Shown here piece by piece: positions 29,218 through 30,567 of a DNA stretch of 30,567 nt (positions are counted from its first letter, which is position 1; every line of letters starts with the position of its first letter). A model generated the notes under the pieces. It made no database searches. It was not told the DNA's origin and saw only the letters and a program-made list of their open reading frames with translations. The position numbers and the translations under genes are program-made. The stretch is from the NCBI GenBank assembly GCA_002224055.1, contig AZLU01000337.1, positions 1 to 30,567 of the forward strand. Direction: 5' to 3'. Source of the DNA: Pezizomycotina sp. ARF18. Taxonomy: Eukaryota > Ascomycota.

Positions 29218-30567
29218 GAGAGATGCTCATATGAACATGCTTCTAGAACATGCCAAACTTCTGCTAGCGTGCTTGATGACAAAATTTTCCTTTGATGTTT
29301 TGTTGCCTTGAAATTCTGTCATTTGTTATTACAATTTTGTTTATGCGGCGAAAAGCCTTTTCGGAGTAATTTTTAATGCAATGCCGAATTAATGCCCCCT
29401 GCAAAAGCTTCGCAAGCCTGTGCGCCCGCGATATGGTCCATGGTTAAGCTAATTATTCAATATTCGACTTAAACTTCTTCATTGTTCGTAGAGGGTATCT
29501 TAAAAGATAATTCCGGCGATTCCATCCATAAATTCCTTGAGTATAACCATTTTAAATTTGACGTGAGGTTGCACACTAGATAAAGCGCATTAAAACTGTC
29601 ACTGTTCGAGGCAAGGTTCGCACATTAGAGCAACGAGCGAGACTATATCCTGTTCGACTTAGGGAGACTACTGACCATATATACGATGAGAATTAATTTA
29701 TGTATAGAAAAACGCTGTTGCCGTCGAAGCTCATCATATATTCACTAAGAAAATAACTATACGACAACGTATTGTTAAACTCCGTAAAGCCAAAAAGCTT
29801 GTAGGATACAAACCTAATAAGCGACTCTCTCGCGTATTTTGCTTTATATGAAATGGATAAGAATGATGAGAATCAAGACAACATGAGTCGGGAAGCCAAC
29901 AAGGGTAGAGTAGTACTTCCTAGTATGTAAATAGGTTAACTAAAGGGGATCATAAACGTAGCTCTAGTGCTACTAGTAAATTATGCGATAGTAGGTCGGT
30001 GAAGAAACACAAGTGTTCGTATTTCTATATAAAAAAAACATGACAAGCTATATCGACGAATTTTCTGAATAAAACAGTGAAGGTTTAAAGGAAAGAATAG
30101 ATAAAGTAACAAGTTTCTCAAATTTAAATCTTTGAGAATGTTTGCTTCATGACCGTAAAGCAAATTGCCGATGTATAAGTTAGGACCATTGTGCCGCTGC
30201 CACCACGACTCTATCCATAGGGGACGCCACCTCGGAAGCATTCCTCTTGGATATTTAAGCTTATCATCTCCTTGCCTCAACTGCAACTAGACCAAGGACC
30301 ATCCTCGTTAATCGAGGCCACATTTGTAGGGTAAGGATTTCTTTTTAGTTCGTGGGCCGTACGGTCATTGTGGCTACGAGGACCTGTCATTTAGATGACG
30401 GTTAGCTGTTCTACAACGGATCGGAAACGCCGACGCCACGAACAAGAGAGAGACCACGAACAAGATAAAGAAAGAAAGAAAGGGTGAACCATACAGATTC
30501 GTCTTCGCATTTCCCATGGAGGACTGAAAGATCTTTCCCTGTCTCAATGTGTAGGTTCTCTAAGCCT
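29218..30567. other. Right flank without a supported gene
   Basis: A+T-rich, with short open frames only. A small GAAA microsatellite lies at about 30468-30482. No tRNA, transposon end or domain seen. Confidence 0.4.

Overview
This window looks like a stretch of filamentous ascomycete (Pezizomycotina-type) nuclear DNA. The support is short spliceosomal introns of about 50-75 nt with GTAAGT/GTGAGT-like donors and CTAAC branch points, TATA-driven small secreted-protein genes, and fungal-type products: a PNGase A-like glycoamidase, an ascomycete-specific integral-membrane family, and a TPR/ankyrin protein. Gene density is moderate and many genes are broken. No rRNA, tRNA, CRISPR array or bacterial-style operon was seen.

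Layout, left to right. 0.65-1.0 kb: degraded Tc1/mariner-like transposase. 1.53-3.44 kb (minus): secreted PNGase A-like gene with at least five frame breaks. 4.36-5.48 kb (minus): 3' part of a disrupted gene of a fungal membrane-protein class. 5.69-7.82 kb (minus): multi-pass membrane protein of the family often labelled formylmethionine deformylase-like. 8.63-8.86 kb: a roughly 216-bp inverted-repeat element (MITE) flanked by a perfect 8-bp direct repeat, with arms that differ mostly by C-to-T type transitions. 9.12-12.05 kb (minus): TPR-like plus ankyrin-repeat protein. 12.18-12.67 kb (minus): small three-exon gene of unknown function.

14.2-25.1 kb is the centre of interest: eight paralogues (H, A, B, C, D, E, F, G in coordinate order) of one gene family, apparently expanded in place. 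H, A and C are on the minus strand; B, D, E, F and G are on the plus strand. A/B and C/D are head-to-head pairs. The common product appears to consist of about five related modules of 45-50 residues. Each has a hydrophobic strand, a G-x-x-[FY]-[FY] core and an aromatic/Asn-Leu(Ile)-Pro turn, followed by a short charged tail. The first intron splits a Trp codon at the same place in most copies. I do not recognise a named domain; a beta-propeller or lectin-like fold is only an inference.

27.0-29.1 kb: three candidate small secreted-protein genes, two of them with a TATA box exactly 96 nt from the ATG. The flanks at 25.1-27.0 kb and 29.1-30.6 kb hold nothing I can support.

A general warning: nearly every gene contains single-base frame breaks, about one per 200-400 bp, often in short homopolymers and often compensated further on. 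Either this is a decaying accessory region or the assembly carries indel errors. Stops and splice-site losses shared by, or specific to, paralogues argue that at least some of the damage is real. Exon boundaries below were read by eye from splice signals and paralogue alignment.
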